NCBI RefSeq assembly: GCF_001517425.1
Contig: NZ_FBWL01000169.1
Coordinates: forward strand, 1-64,000
Origin: Clostridium sp. C105KSO13
GTDB lineage: Bacteria > Bacillota > Clostridia > Lachnospirales > Lachnospiraceae
Direction of reading: 5' to 3'
Length of the DNA: 64,000 nt
The translations under genes were made by a program, and so were the position numbers. Each line of letters begins with the position of its first letter. The stretch's first letter is position 1. The notes under the pieces are model-generated. The model made no database searches. It worked only from the letters and a program-made list of their open reading frames with translations, and was not told the DNA's origin. Of the stretch, positions 43,253-53,100 are shown piece by piece.

Positions 43253-43270
43253 CAAAGAAGGAGGCATGGA

Positions 43271-44611
43271 ATGAAGAGAGAAATGGTACTCGAACTTCTG
43301 GAACAACGCAAATTTAAAAACCTAAAGGAACAACTGGAATCCATGCATCCTGTCGATATTGTGGAAATGCTTGAGGATTTTGGATCCAGGCAGGCAATTT
43401 TGATTTTCCGGCTTTTGGCCAAGGAGGAGGCTGCCGAAGTTTTCACGGATATGAACAGTGACATGCGTGAAGAACTGATCAACGCTCTGACAGATTCTGA
43501 ACTGGAAGAGGTTATGAGTGAAATGTATGTGGACGACACAGTAGATGTTCTGGAAGAGATGCCGGCCAATGTAGTGGACCGGCTGCTGATGGCAACGGAC
43601 GAAGAAACCAGAACGAAAATCAATATACTTCTTCAATATCCGGAGTACAGCGCGGGGAGTATCATGAATGTGGATTATGTCAGCCTGCGCAGAGAAATGA
43701 CAGTGGCAGATGCAATCTTGAGAATTCGGCAGGTCGGTATTAATAAGGAAACGATATACACCTGTTATGTTACGGAAAAGAGAAAACTGATCGGTGCTGT
43801 GGATGTAAAAGACCTGCTGACAGCAGGAGAGTCCAGGCTGATTGAAGAAATCATGGATGAGAATGTGCTATCTGGCACCACCCTAGATGACCAGGAGGAC
43901 GTGGCAAAGACGATTAAGAAGTATGGTCTTGTTGCGATTCCAATCATAGACCATGAGAACTGCCTGGTGGGTATTGTAACTTACGATGATGCCATGCTGG
44001 TTTTGCAGGATGAGGCAACAGAGGATATCAGCATTATGGCCGGTGTGAGTCCCAATGAGGATTCTTATTTCGGCACATCGGTGTTTCAGCATGCCAGACA
44101 CAGGAGTCTGTGGCTGATGCTGCTGATGCTTTCTGCAACCGTGACAGGTGAGCTCCTGGGGCATTACGAGAATGCTATGGCAGCCATGCCTGTTCTAATT
44201 ACCTTTATTCCGATGTTGATGGGGACAGGTGGAAATTGTGGATCACAAAGCTCAACACTGATTATTCGAGGCCTGGCTGTAGGAGAAATTCAATTTAGAG
44301 ATATTTTCCGGGTTATTTTCAAGGAAGTTCGTGTCGCATTGGTTGTAAGTGCTTTATTGGCAATAGTAAACGGAACCCGGATTTATATCATGTATAATCA
44401 TAGTATTATGTTGTCTGTTGCACTTGGAATTACCATGATTGCAGTGGTAGTTATAGCAAAAACTGTGGGCTGTACACTTCCCCTTGCTGCAAAAAAACTG
44501 GGGCTGGATCCGGCAATCATGGCAGCGCCTCTGATATCCACAATTCTGGACACATGTACGATTCTGGTTTATTTCAATATAGTGACAGCAATATTTCATC
44601 TCAGATCTTAG
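43271..44611 (+). CDS. mgtE: Magnesium transporter MgtE
   Basis: A 446-residue magnesium channel/transporter of the cell membrane. Order: N-terminal alpha-superhelical domain (about 1-125, with the repeated LPANVVDRLL-like segments), two CBS domains (about 130-255) that sense Mg, then five hydrophobic segments from about residue 278 with GNCGSQSSTLIIRGLA, the pore signature. AAGGAGG ribosome site. The promoter start leaves a leader of only about 33 bases, too short for an M-box riboswitch, so control is likely at the protein level. Confidence 0.95.
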   Translation: MKREMVLELLEQRKFKNLKEQLESMHPVDIVEMLEDFGSRQAILIFRLLAKEEAAEVFTDMNSDMREELINALTDSELEEVMSEMYVDDTVDVLEEMPANVVDRLLMATDEETRTKINILLQYPEYSAGSIMNVDYVSLRREMTVADAILRIRQVGINKETIYTCYVTEKRKLIGAVDVKDLLTAGESRLIEEIMDENVLSGTTLDDQEDVAKTIKKYGLVAIPIIDHENCLVGIVTYDDAMLVLQDEATEDISIMAGVSPNEDSYFGTSVFQHARHRSLWLMLLMLSATVTGELLGHYENAMAAMPVLITFIPMLMGTGGNCGSQSSTLIIRGLAVGEIQFRDIFRVIFKEVRVALVVSALLAIVNGTRIYIMYNHSIMLSVALGITMIAVVVIAKTVGCTLPLAAKKLGLDPAIMAAPLISTILDTCTILVYFNIVTAIFHLRS

Positions 44612-44621
44612 GCGGTGCACA

Positions 44622-44658
44622 GTTCAGCCATAAGCTTGACTCAGCTATGGGACAGAAC
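44622..44658 (+). terminator. Imperfect hairpin after mgtE
   Basis: GTTC, CCATA-A-GCT pair with AGC, TATGG and GAAC with small bulges. No T-run follows, so terminator function is doubtful. Confidence 0.35.
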
Positions 44659-44688
44659 ATTGTACACAAAAATACACATTATATAGGC

Positions 44689-44717
44689 TTGTATACAATA
44701 ATTCTTTGAGGTATAAT
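44689..44717 (+). promoter_or_regulatory. pta promoter
   Basis: TTGTAT (44689-44694), 17 bases, TATAAT (44712-44717), 38 bases before ATG. Confidence 0.75.
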
Positions 44718-44754
44718 GGAAAAAGTGAGAAAAAACGAAAGGTGGATTTAAGTC

Positions 44755-45753
44755 ATGGGATTTATCGACAAAATCAAAGAAAGAGCGATGGCCGATAAGA
44801 AGACAATTGTGCTGCCGGAGACGGAGGACATAAGAACTTATCAGGCAGCGGAGGCGGTGCTTAAGCAGGGAGTAGCGAACCTGATTCTTGTGGGAAGCCA
44901 AGAGGAAATTGAAAAGAATGGAAAGGGTTTTGACATTTCGGGCGCTGCGGTGGTGGACCCTGCAACAAGCGAAAAAACGGAAGGCTACATTGCCAAGCTG
45001 GTAGAACTCAGGAAAAAAAAGGGAATGACTCAAGAGCAGGCGAAAGAACTGCTTCTGAACAATTACCTGTATTACGGAGTGATGATGGTGAAGATGGGCG
45101 ATGCAGATGGTATGGTATCCGGTGCATGCCATTCTACAGCGGACACACTTCGTCCGTGTCTGCAGATTCTGAAGACAAAACCGGGAACAAAACTGGTTTC
45201 TGCTTTCTTCCTTATGGTTGTACCTGACTGCGATATGGGTGCAGAGGGAACATTTATTTTCGGAGATGCAGGTCTGGAACAGAATCCTGATCCCGAAAAA
45301 TTGGCCAATATTGCACTGTCCTCAGCGGAATCTTTCCAGGTCCTGACAGGAAAGGAACCAATTGTTGCCATGCTGTCACATTCCACAAAGGGAAGTGCGA
45401 AACACGCAGATGTGGATAAAGTAGTGGAAGCTACAAAGCTTGCTAAAGAAATGGCACCGGATTTAGTTTTGGATGGAGAATTGCAGGCAGACGCAGCAAT
45501 TGTACCGGAGGTTGCAGCATCCAAGGCACCAGAAAGCCCAGTAAAAGGACGTGCCAATGTATTGATTTTCCCAGATCTGGATGCCGGTAATATTGGATAT
45601 AAGCTGGTACAAAGACTTGGCAAAGCGGAAGCCTACGGCCCACTTACTCAGGGAATTGCGGCTCCGGTCAATGATTTATCAAGAGGCTGCAATGCAGCAG
45701 ACATCGAAGGTGTTATAGCCATTACAGCTGTACAGGCTCAGTCATATTCATAA
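44755..45753 (+). CDS. pta: Phosphate acetyltransferase
   Basis: Converts acetyl-CoA and phosphate to acetyl phosphate, feeding acetate kinase for ATP. The 332-residue length is the short single-domain form. Motifs: VLPETEDIRTYQAAE, DGMVSGACHSTADTLRPCLQI, MLSHSTKGSAKHAD and FPDLDAGNIGYKLVQRL, all typical of the family. ATG has GGTGG upstream. ackA follows 104 bases later with its own promoter. Confidence 0.97.
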   Translation: MGFIDKIKERAMADKKTIVLPETEDIRTYQAAEAVLKQGVANLILVGSQEEIEKNGKGFDISGAAVVDPATSEKTEGYIAKLVELRKKKGMTQEQAKELLLNNYLYYGVMMVKMGDADGMVSGACHSTADTLRPCLQILKTKPGTKLVSAFFLMVVPDCDMGAEGTFIFGDAGLEQNPDPEKLANIALSSAESFQVLTGKEPIVAMLSHSTKGSAKHADVDKVVEATKLAKEMAPDLVLDGELQADAAIVPEVAASKAPESPVKGRANVLIFPDLDAGNIGYKLVQRLGKAEAYGPLTQGIAAPVNDLSRGCNAADIEGVIAITAVQAQSYS

Positions 45754-45804
45754 ATATGTAACTGTTTGGAACCAAATAAGCGAAGAAATTACGGGTTTTT
45801 GAGC

Positions 45805-45833
45805 TTGGTTCTGAATTGTTATCATAATATAAT
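45805..45833 (+). promoter_or_regulatory. ackA promoter
   Basis: TTGGTT (45805-45810), 17 bases, TATAAT (45828-45833), 24 bases before the ackA ATG. Gives ackA expression independent of pta. Confidence 0.65.
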
Positions 45834-45857
45834 AAAGTAAAATTGGGGGATAAGGAA

Positions 45858-47048
45858 ATGAATATTTTAGTAATCAATTGTGGAAGTTCTTCTTTAAAAT
45901 TCCAGTTAATTAATTCTGAATCCGAGAAAGTGCTCGCAAAAGGTATTTGTGAGAGAATTGGAATTGACGGGAGTCTCACTTATCAGGCAGCTGGTAAAGA
46001 AAAGGTAAAAACAAAGAAGGATATGCCTTCACATACTGAGGCAATTCAGTATGTTATTGAAGCTCTGACGAACCCTGAGACAGGGGTAATAAAGAGTTTG
46101 AAAGAGATTGGGGCCGTCGGACACCGTGTGGTACACGGCGGTGAAAAGTTTGCCTCCTCTGTCGTTATTACAGAAGAGGTAAAGAAAGCTGTTGAGGAGT
46201 GCAACGACCTGGCTCCGCTGCATAATCCTGCAAATTTAGTTGGAATAAATGCATGCGAGAAACTGATGCCGGGAACCCCTATGGTGGCAGTATTTGACAC
46301 AGCTTTCCATCAGACAATGCCGGAAAAAGCATATATGTACGGACTGCCATATGAATATTATGAAAAATATAAAGTGAGACGCTACGGCTTCCACGGAACA
46401 AGCCACAGCTTTGTTTCCAAGAGAGCTGCAGAACTTGTGGGTAAGCCCTACGACGAAACGAAGACAATCGTATGCCACCTTGGCAACGGTGCAAGCGTAT
46501 GTGCAGTGAAAAACGGTAAATCTATTGATACATCTATGGGGCTGACACCATTGGAAGGTCTTGTGATGGGAACTCGCTCCGGTGATATCGACCCGGCTAT
46601 TCTGGAATTCATTGCAAAGAAAGAAAATCTGGATATTGATGGTCTGATGAACATGCTGAACAAGGAATCCGGCGTACAGGGAATCTCCGGATTATCCAGT
46701 GACTTCAGGGATTTAACGGACGCATCCCTGGCAGGAAATCAACGCGCAAAGATTGCTCTGGATGTATTCTCATACAGAGTTGCTAAGTATATAGGAAGTT
46801 ATGTTGCAGCCATGAATGGAGTGGACGTCATTGCCTTCACAGCAGGAATCGGTGAAAATGATGATTTAGTCCGGGCGGCCGTATGCAGCTATCTGGAATA
46901 TCTTGGAATAGAGTTTGATGAGGATGCCAACAATACAAGAGGCCAGGAAGTCGAACTTTCTAAACCGGGCTCCAAGGTAAGAGTTTTTATAATTCCGACA
47001 AACGAGGAACTTGCAATCGCCAGAGAAACAGAGGCTCTTATAAAATAA
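45858..47048 (+). CDS. ackA: Acetate kinase
   Basis: Makes ATP and acetate from acetyl phosphate and ADP, the last step of acetate fermentation. The 396-residue ASKHA-fold enzyme opens with [53 protein letters not shown] and [11 protein letters not shown] are present. I use ATG 45858, 7 bases after GGGGGATAAGG; an ATG at 45843 lies before that site. A dispersed repeat follows it. Confidence 0.97.
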   Translation: MNILVINCGSSSLKFQLINSESEKVLAKGICERIGIDGSLTYQAAGKEKVKTKKDMPSHTEAIQYVIEALTNPETGVIKSLKEIGAVGHRVVHGGEKFASSVVITEEVKKAVEECNDLAPLHNPANLVGINACEKLMPGTPMVAVFDTAFHQTMPEKAYMYGLPYEYYEKYKVRRYGFHGTSHSFVSKRAAELVGKPYDETKTIVCHLGNGASVCAVKNGKSIDTSMGLTPLEGLVMGTRSGDIDPAILEFIAKKENLDIDGLMNMLNKESGVQGISGLSSDFRDLTDASLAGNQRAKIALDVFSYRVAKYIGSYVAAMNGVDVIAFTAGIGENDDLVRAAVCSYLEYLGIEFDEDANNTRGQEVELSKPGSKVRVFIIPTNEELAIARETEALIK

Positions 47049-47068
47049 ATCTGAATCATGCATATGTT

Positions 47069-47111
47069 AGAATATTCAGAAAATGAAACGCAAAAGGGTC
47101 AGACCCCTTTC
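47069..47111 (+). repeat. Dispersed two-part palindromic repeat, copy I
   Basis: AGAATATTCA (47069-47078), 13 bases starting GAAAATG, core AAAAGGGTCAGACCCCTTT (47092-47110). It lies 21 bases after ackA and just before the yceD promoter. Confidence 0.8.
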
Positions 47112-47123
47112 TGTAATTTTTTG

Positions 47124-47151
47124 TTGACAATCTTATTTTACATGATATAAT
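47124..47151 (+). promoter_or_regulatory. Promoter for yceD-rpmF
   Basis: TTGACA (47124-47129), 16 bases, extended -10 TGATATAAT with TATAAT at 47146-47151. A near-consensus, strong promoter, 28 bases before the ATG. Confidence 0.85.
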
Positions 47152-47179
47152 AGTTTAGGTATGAATAGGAGTGTTAAGG

Positions 47180-47707
47180 ATGTTAATTAACCTATCAGAC
47201 GTTCTGTCAGAACAGCATAAGACGATAGAGACGACAGTGCCATTTGAATTGGAAGAGATTAAATTAAAGTCAGGTTCCTTCGCGATTACATGCAGTGAAC
47301 CTGTGCACATTATCGTCACTCATGTAAAGGATAAGGAATTACAGATTCAGGCAGAATCAAAAGTCAATATAAGAATCCCATGCGATCGGTGTGCCGAGGA
47401 TGTGGATCAGGAATTTGTACTTGATTTTGTGAAGCGCGTGGATTTGAATGTTTCTGATGCTGATTTGAGAGAAGATTTAGATGAGTCGAACTTTATTGAT
47501 GGATATCATCTTGATGTGGACAAATTGCTCTTTAATGAGATATTGATAGGATGGCCGACGAAAGTTCTATGCAGTGAAGACTGTAAGGGCATATGCAGCG
47601 TTTGTGGTCAGAACCTAAATCAGGGTACTTGTGACTGTGAAGACACAGGAGCCGACCCGAGAATGTCAGTTGTCCGAGATTTGTTTAAGAATTTTAAGGA
47701 GGTGTAA
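47180..47707 (+). CDS. yceD: DUF177 (YceD-family) protein
   Basis: A 175-residue member of the YceD/DUF177 family, almost always found just upstream of rpmF and linked to 23S rRNA or large-subunit assembly. The core has the segments IPCDRCAEDVD and the acidic middle; near the C-terminus CSEDCKGICSVCGQNLNQG adds a Cys-rich, probably zinc-binding element. ATG 47180 has AGGAG 8 bases upstream. Followed by rpmF after 3 bases. Confidence 0.9.
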   Translation: MLINLSDVLSEQHKTIETTVPFELEEIKLKSGSFAITCSEPVHIIVTHVKDKELQIQAESKVNIRIPCDRCAEDVDQEFVLDFVKRVDLNVSDADLREDLDESNFIDGYHLDVDKLLFNEILIGWPTKVLCSEDCKGICSVCGQNLNQGTCDCEDTGADPRMSVVRDLFKNFKEV

Positions 47708-47710
47708 CCT

Positions 47711-47890
47711 ATGTCTATCTGTCCAAAGAATAAATCTTCTAAAGGTAGAAGAGATAAGAGAAGAGCTAATTGGAAGATGAGTGCTCCCAACCTTGTAAAA
47801 TGCAGCAAGTGTGGAGAACTTATGATGCCCCACAGAGTTTGCAAAGCTTGTGGCTCTTACAACAAAAAAGAAATCATTTCTGTTGACTAA
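47711..47890 (+). CDS. rpmF: Large-subunit ribosomal protein bL32
   Basis: A 59-residue ribosomal protein. It begins MSICPKNKSSKGRRDKRRAN, and carries a zinc ribbon CSKCGE ... CKACGSYNKKE, the Zn-dependent (C+) form of L32. AAGGAGGTG precedes the ATG at 47711. It directly follows yceD, as in most bacteria, and ends in a terminator. Confidence 0.97.
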   Translation: MSICPKNKSSKGRRDKRRANWKMSAPNLVKCSKCGELMMPHRVCKACGSYNKKEIISVD

Positions 47891-47902
47891 TGCAGAGAAG
47901 AC

Positions 47903-47934
47903 AAGGCTTTCCGGGTAACCGGGGAGCCTTTTTT
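47903..47934 (+). terminator. Terminator after rpmF
   Basis: AAGGCT with CCGG pairs with CCGG and AGCCTT, followed by TTTTC, 13 bases after the rpmF stop. Confidence 0.85.
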
Positions 47935-48035
47935 CAAATCAATTGGATTTACGGTAGTTTTACAACAAATGGAGATAAAAGTAAATATTGCTGTGAATCT
48001 GCTGGTAGATAAATAGGAAATAATATTTTTTCTTA

Positions 48036-48064
48036 TTGATTTTTGTATTGATGTTTAGTAGAAT
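48036..48064 (+). promoter_or_regulatory. plsX promoter
   Basis: TTGATT (48036-48041), 17 bases, TAGAAT (48059-48064), 28 bases before ATG. Confidence 0.65.
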
Positions 48065-48092
48065 TAATGCAGTAGCGTTAGGAGGAAGAAGA

Positions 48093-49118
48093 ATGTCTAA
48101 TATTACAAGAGTTGCCCTAGATGCCATGGGCGGTGATAACGCACCCGGAGAGATTGTTCGGGGTGCTGTGGAAGCCGCCAGGCAGAGAAGCGATATTAAG
48201 ATTCTGCTGACAGGGCAGGAAGCACTGCTGAAGAAGACATTATCAGAATACACTTACCCGGAGGAACAGATAGAGATTGTAAATGCCACAGAAGTCATTG
48301 ATACGGCAGAGCCGCCGGTTATGGCAATCCGCAGGAAAAAAGACTCCTCTATTGTAGTAGCTATGAAGTTGGTGAAGAATGGAGAAGCCGATGCATTAGT
48401 ATCCGCAGGAAGTTCAGGCGCGATTCTGGTAGGAGGCCAAGTACTGGTGGGCAGGATCAAAGGAGTGGAAAGACCGCCTCTTGCACCTCTGATACCCACT
48501 GCCAGGGGTGTGTCACTGCTGATAGACTGTGGAGCGAATGTGGATGCAAGACCCTCTCATTTGGTTCAGTTTGCAAATATGGGCTCCATATACATGGAGA
48601 ATATCATTGGGAAGAAGAACCCCACAGTAGGAATTGTAAATATCGGTGCCGAGGAAGAAAAAGGAAATGCACTTGTAAAAGAGACTTTTCCTCTTCTGAA
48701 AGAGTGCAGGGGAATTAATTTCGTGGGAAGTGTGGAGGCAAGAGATATTCCGGCAGGCGTTGTAGATGTAGTGGTCTGTGAAGCCTTTGTGGGAAATGTA
48801 ATCCTGAAGCTATATGAGGGTGTGGGCGGCACTTTAATCAGTAAGGTTAAAGAAGGCATGATGGGTTCACTAAGGAGTAAGATAGGAGCACTTCTTGTGA
48901 AACCGGCACTTAAAAGCACGCTGAAAGATTTCGATGCCAGCGAGTATGGCGGCGCTCCGCTGTTAGGATTGAATGGGCTGGTTGTTAAGACACATGGCAG
49001 TTCCAAGGCGAAGGAGGTGTGCACTTCCATCATCCAGTGTGTCACTTTTAAAGAGCAGCAAATAAATGAAAAGATAAAAGCTGCCCTCCGGTTGGAGAAA
49101 GAAAGAAAAGAAGATTAA
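48093..49118 (+). CDS. plsX: Acyl-ACP:phosphate acyltransferase PlsX
   Basis: Makes acyl phosphate from acyl-ACP, which PlsY (encoded at 58816) uses to acylate glycerol 3-phosphate. The 341-residue protein opens VALDAMGGDNAPGEIV; SAGSSGAILVGG, LIDCGANVDARP, NIGAEEEKGN and VCEAFVGNVILKLYEG are typical. I use ATG 48093, after GGAGGAAG; open frame back to 48036 lies within the promoter. acpP, its substrate carrier, follows 25 bases later. Confidence 0.96.
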   Translation: MSNITRVALDAMGGDNAPGEIVRGAVEAARQRSDIKILLTGQEALLKKTLSEYTYPEEQIEIVNATEVIDTAEPPVMAIRRKKDSSIVVAMKLVKNGEADALVSAGSSGAILVGGQVLVGRIKGVERPPLAPLIPTARGVSLLIDCGANVDARPSHLVQFANMGSIYMENIIGKKNPTVGIVNIGAEEEKGNALVKETFPLLKECRGINFVGSVEARDIPAGVVDVVVCEAFVGNVILKLYEGVGGTLISKVKEGMMGSLRSKIGALLVKPALKSTLKDFDASEYGGAPLLGLNGLVVKTHGSSKAKEVCTSIIQCVTFKEQQINEKIKAALRLEKERKED

Positions 49119-49143
49119 TGTAGCTAAGAAAGGGAATAAAGTT

Positions 49144-49374
49144 ATGGAGTTTGAAAAATTACAGGATATTATTGCAGATGTGTTGAACGTTTCGAAAGAT
49201 GATATTCGTCCAGATACTACATTTGTAGATGATTTGGGAGCAGATTCACTGGATATTTTCCAGATAATCATGGGTATTGAAGAAGAATTTGACATTGAGA
49301 TTGACAATGACGAAGCTGAGAAAATTGCGACAGTACAGGACGCCGTTGATCAGATAAAAAAGGCTGTAGAATAA
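49144..49374 (+). CDS. acpP: Acyl carrier protein
   Basis: A 76-residue acidic carrier for growing acyl chains. The phosphopantetheine attachment Ser is in DDLGADSLDIFQIIMGIEEEF (Ser near 37); the protein is all-helical. The residue after DSLD is Ile-Phe rather than the common Val-Glu, a conservative variation. Follows plsX, precedes a terminator and rnc. Confidence 0.95.
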   Translation: MEFEKLQDIIADVLNVSKDDIRPDTTFVDDLGADSLDIFQIIMGIEEEFDIEIDNDEAEKIATVQDAVDQIKKAVE

Positions 49375-49389
49375 ATGTTATATTAAAGC

Positions 49390-49415
49390 GAAAAAGCCCT
49401 TTTGGGCTTTTTCAT
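49390..49415. terminator. Terminator after acpP
   Basis: GAAAAAGCCC-TTTT-GGGCTTTTTC, a perfect 10-bp stem with A-run and T-run, 15 bases after the acpP stop. Confidence 0.93.
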
Positions 49416-49466
49416 TTTAATGAGAGGAAGTCCCGATCACGGGAACTTTTTTGAAAGGATGAGTGT

Positions 49467-50156
49467 ATGAGTGAAGATTTAAAAAAACTGGAGAAAAAAA
49501 TAGGATACAAGTTTCAGAACTTTTCTCTTTTGGGACAGGCTATGATGCACAGTTCATATACAAATGAGAAGCATTTGGAGAAATACTACTGTAATGAGAG
49601 ACTGGAATTTCTGGGAGATGCGGTATTGGAATTAATTTCCAGCGAGTATTTGTATCTGGAATCCCCGAAAGTATCGGAGGGAGAACTGACGAAGACGAGA
49701 GCAAGTATGGTGTGTGAACCGGCGCTGGCATTTTGTGCCCGGGATATAAATCTGGGATCCTATCTGCTCCTTGGAAAAGGGGAAGAGGCTACCGGAGGCA
49801 GACACAGGGAGTCCATCACATCAGATGCACTGGAAGCTTTAATTGGTGCAATTTATCTGGACGGTGGTTTTACTAATGCAAAAGAGTTCATCCATCGGTT
49901 TATATTGACGGATCTGGAAAATAAAAAGCTCTTTTTTGATAGCAAGACCATTTTGCAGGAAATCGTACAGGCGAAGCTAGATGAGGGTATTTCCTATCGT
50001 CTTGTAAAGGAAGAGGGGCCGGATCACAATAAGGCTTTCTTTGTAGAAGTTCTGGTTGGAGACCGCAGTCTGGGCCTGGGAAAGGGCAGGACAAAAAAAG
50101 CAGCCGAGCAGGAAGCGGCATATAAGGCAATACTGGAGCTGAAAAAAGAAAAGTAG
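49467..50156 (+). CDS. rnc: Ribonuclease III
   Basis: A 229-residue double-strand-specific endoribonuclease that processes rRNA and other RNAs. The catalytic domain has HSSYTNE and NERLEFLGDAVLELISSEYLY with the metal-binding Glu and Asp, then SDALEALIGAIYLDGG; the C-terminal dsRNA-binding domain ends GKGRTKKAAEQEAAYKAI. ATG has AAAGG upstream. smc starts 7 bases later. Confidence 0.97.
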   Translation: MSEDLKKLEKKIGYKFQNFSLLGQAMMHSSYTNEKHLEKYYCNERLEFLGDAVLELISSEYLYLESPKVSEGELTKTRASMVCEPALAFCARDINLGSYLLLGKGEEATGGRHRESITSDALEALIGAIYLDGGFTNAKEFIHRFILTDLENKKLFFDSKTILQEIVQAKLDEGISYRLVKEEGPDHNKAFFVEVLVGDRSLGLGKGRTKKAAEQEAAYKAILELKKEK

Positions 50157-50163
50157 GTGTTAT

Positions 50164-53100
50164 ATGTATTTAAAAAGCATTGAAGTACAGGGCTTTAAGT
50201 CCTTTGCTCATAAAATTAAGTTTGAATTCCACAATGGAATAACAGGCATAGTGGGACCAAACGGCAGTGGAAAGAGCAATGTGGCAGATGCTGTGCGCTG
50301 GGTTCTCGGTGAGCAGCGAGTTAAACAGCTCAGAGGCGGAACTATGCAGGATGTTATTTTTTCGGGAACGGAGAACCGCAAACCTTTAAGCTATGCATCA
50401 GTTGCTATTACGCTGGACAATGCAGACCATAAGCTGCCCGTGGAATTTGAAGAGGTTACTGTGACCAGGAAACTCTACCGTTCCGGTGAAAGTGAATATT
50501 TAATCAATGGTGCGGGGTGCCGTCTGAAAGATATCAATGAGATGTTTTATGACACCGGAATAGGGAAAGAAGGATATTCTATTATCGGACAGGGCCAGAT
50601 TGACAAAATCTTAAGTGGAAAACCGGAAGAGCGCAGGGAGCTTTTTGATGAAGCGGCAGGAATTGTAAAGTTTAAGCGCCGCAAGAATCTCTCTGTGAAG
50701 AAGCTGGAAGAAGAACGGCTGAACCTGACCCGTGTCAATGATATTCTGGCAGAACTGGAAAAACAGATAGGACCTCTGAAGCGGCAGTCTGAGGCGGCGA
50801 AGGAGTATTTAAAGAAAAAAGAAGAGCTTAAAGCGTTCGACATTAACATGTTTTTGCTGGAGACGCAACGCATCAAAGATCAAATAAATAACCTGGAAGG
50901 GAAATTTAAAATTGTTTCTGATGAGCTGGAAGAGGCAAATGCCAAATATGCGGATATGAAAACCGAATATGAGGCCATTGAACATGAGGTGGATGAGATA
51001 GAGCTCTCCATTGAGAAAGCAAGAAGCCAGTTAAATGAAACCACGCTGCTGAAGCAGCAGTTGGAGGGGCAGATAGATCTTCTGAAAGAACAAATTAACA
51101 CTATACGGATAAATGACGAGCACTACGACAAGCGTCTTGCCACAATTCGGGTGGAAATTGAGACTAGACAGAATCAAAGGGACAAGCTTGTGGCTGAGCA
51201 GGCGACAGCAAAAGCAAAACTGGAGGAGATTTCCAAAAGTAATGCAAAGGCAAAAGAAGAATTGATTCATGTGCAGACAAGAATCGCCTCCGAGACCGCT
51301 GAGATTGAGCAAAGCAAGGCAGAAGTTATAGAACTTTTGAATAATCGGGCATCCACCAGAGCAAAAATCCAGCATTATACAACCACTCAGGAGCAGCTAA
51401 GTGTCAGAAAGGCAGAGCTGGGGCGGATGATTCTTGAAATGTCCGGGGAGACTGAAAAACAGGCAAGCCTTCTGGCTGAATATGAGAGTGAGCTAAAGCG
51501 GATATCATCCGAGATTGCCGTCTATGCTGAAAAAATCAATGAAAATGAAAAGGAAATTGAAAACTTTCAGCAAGAACTGTCAAAAAAACAGGAACAGCTG
51601 CGTATTGGGCAGACAGCGTATCATCGGGAGTCTTCCAGACTGGAATCCTTAAAGAACATTACAGAGCGCTACGATGGTTACGGCAACAGCATACGTAAGG
51701 TGATGAGTAACAAGGACAGGGAAAAAGGTCTTATAGGTGTTGTGGCCGATATTATTAAGGTAGATAAAGAGTATGAGATTGCTATAGAAACAGCTCTGGG
51801 AGGAAGCATACAAAATATTGTCACAGATAATGAGGATACTGCAAAGCGTATGATTGCATATCTGAAGCAGAATAAGTTTGGACGGGCCACATTTCTTCCC
51901 TTGACGAGTATGCACGGGGGTGCTGATATTCGGCAGAAAGAGGTTATGAATGAAAAGGGAGTCATCGGTCCCGCGAATAAGCTTGTACATGTGGAACCAC
52001 AGTTTCAGAGACTGGCAGACCAGCTTCTGGGCAGAACACTTGTAGTAGATCACATTGACAACGGAATCCGAATTGCACGGAAATATAGACAGTCTCTCCG
52101 TCTGGTGACACTGGACGGGGAACTCATGAATCCCGGAGGCTCCATGACAGGCGGAGCATTCAAAAGTTCCAGCAATCTTTTAAGCAGACGGCGGGAAATA
52201 GAAGAGTTCGAGAAGACTGTGAAGATGCTGAAGAAGGAGATGGATGACTGTGAACAGGCAGTGAAGGAGGTCAAGGTAAAACGGGCTGCATGCTACAGTA
52301 CAATCGATGAACTGCAGAAAAAGCTGAGAAATGCATCTGTTGTTGAAAATACTGCAAGGATGAACGTGGAGCAGGTACAGGCCAGACAGAGAGAAGTCTC
52401 CCGACGCTATGAGAACTGTTTGAAGGAACAGACAGATTTGGGAGGGAGAATGCAGGAGCTTCTTGATAATGAAGATTCTGTTCATATGGAGCTGGAAACT
52501 TCCGAGACTCTGGAAAAAGAATTGAACGCTCACATTGAAGAACTGCAGAAGTGTCTGGAGGCTGACAGAGAAAAGGAAGCTATTTCACAGAAACATTCGG
52601 AAGAGGTTCACCTTACTTTTGCGGGATTAGAGCAGCATAATACATTTGTTTCAGAAAATATGGAACGTATTCAGGAAGAAATCATAAAGTTTGAAACAGA
52701 ACTAAAGGATCTGGATACCAATAAGGGAAATGCATCAGAGGAAATTAAGGAAAAGGAAGTAAAAATAAAGGATTTGCGGGATACCATTGAAAATTCAAAA
52801 GAACTTTTTGAAGAAATCAATGTAGAGATCAAGAACCAGATGGCACAAAGAGATATACTGAATCAGAAGCATAAAGACTTTCTTGGACAAAGAGAGGAAT
52901 TGTCCAGACACATGGCAGAGCTGGATAAAGAATGTTACAGATTAAACAGCCAGAAAGAGTCTTATGAAGAAGCGTCAGAAAAGCAGATTAATTATATGTG
53001 GGAGGAGTATGAGCTGACTTATAATCATGCTCTGGAACTGCGGAATACAAATCTAATGGATCTTGCATATATCAAGCGGCAGATTCAGGTATTAAAAGGC

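Noticed and set aside
43193-43270. M-box magnesium riboswitch before mgtE
   Set aside because: The predicted leader is only about 33 bases, far shorter than an M-box, and the region is filled by two promoters.
44622-44658. Strong terminator after mgtE
   Set aside because: Stem is bulged and lacks a T-run; kept only as a low-confidence hairpin.
48054-48068. FapR-type operator (TTAGTA...TTAAT) in the plsX promoter
   Set aside because: The second half does not match the inverted repeat of the FapR consensus; the similarity is mostly A/T content.
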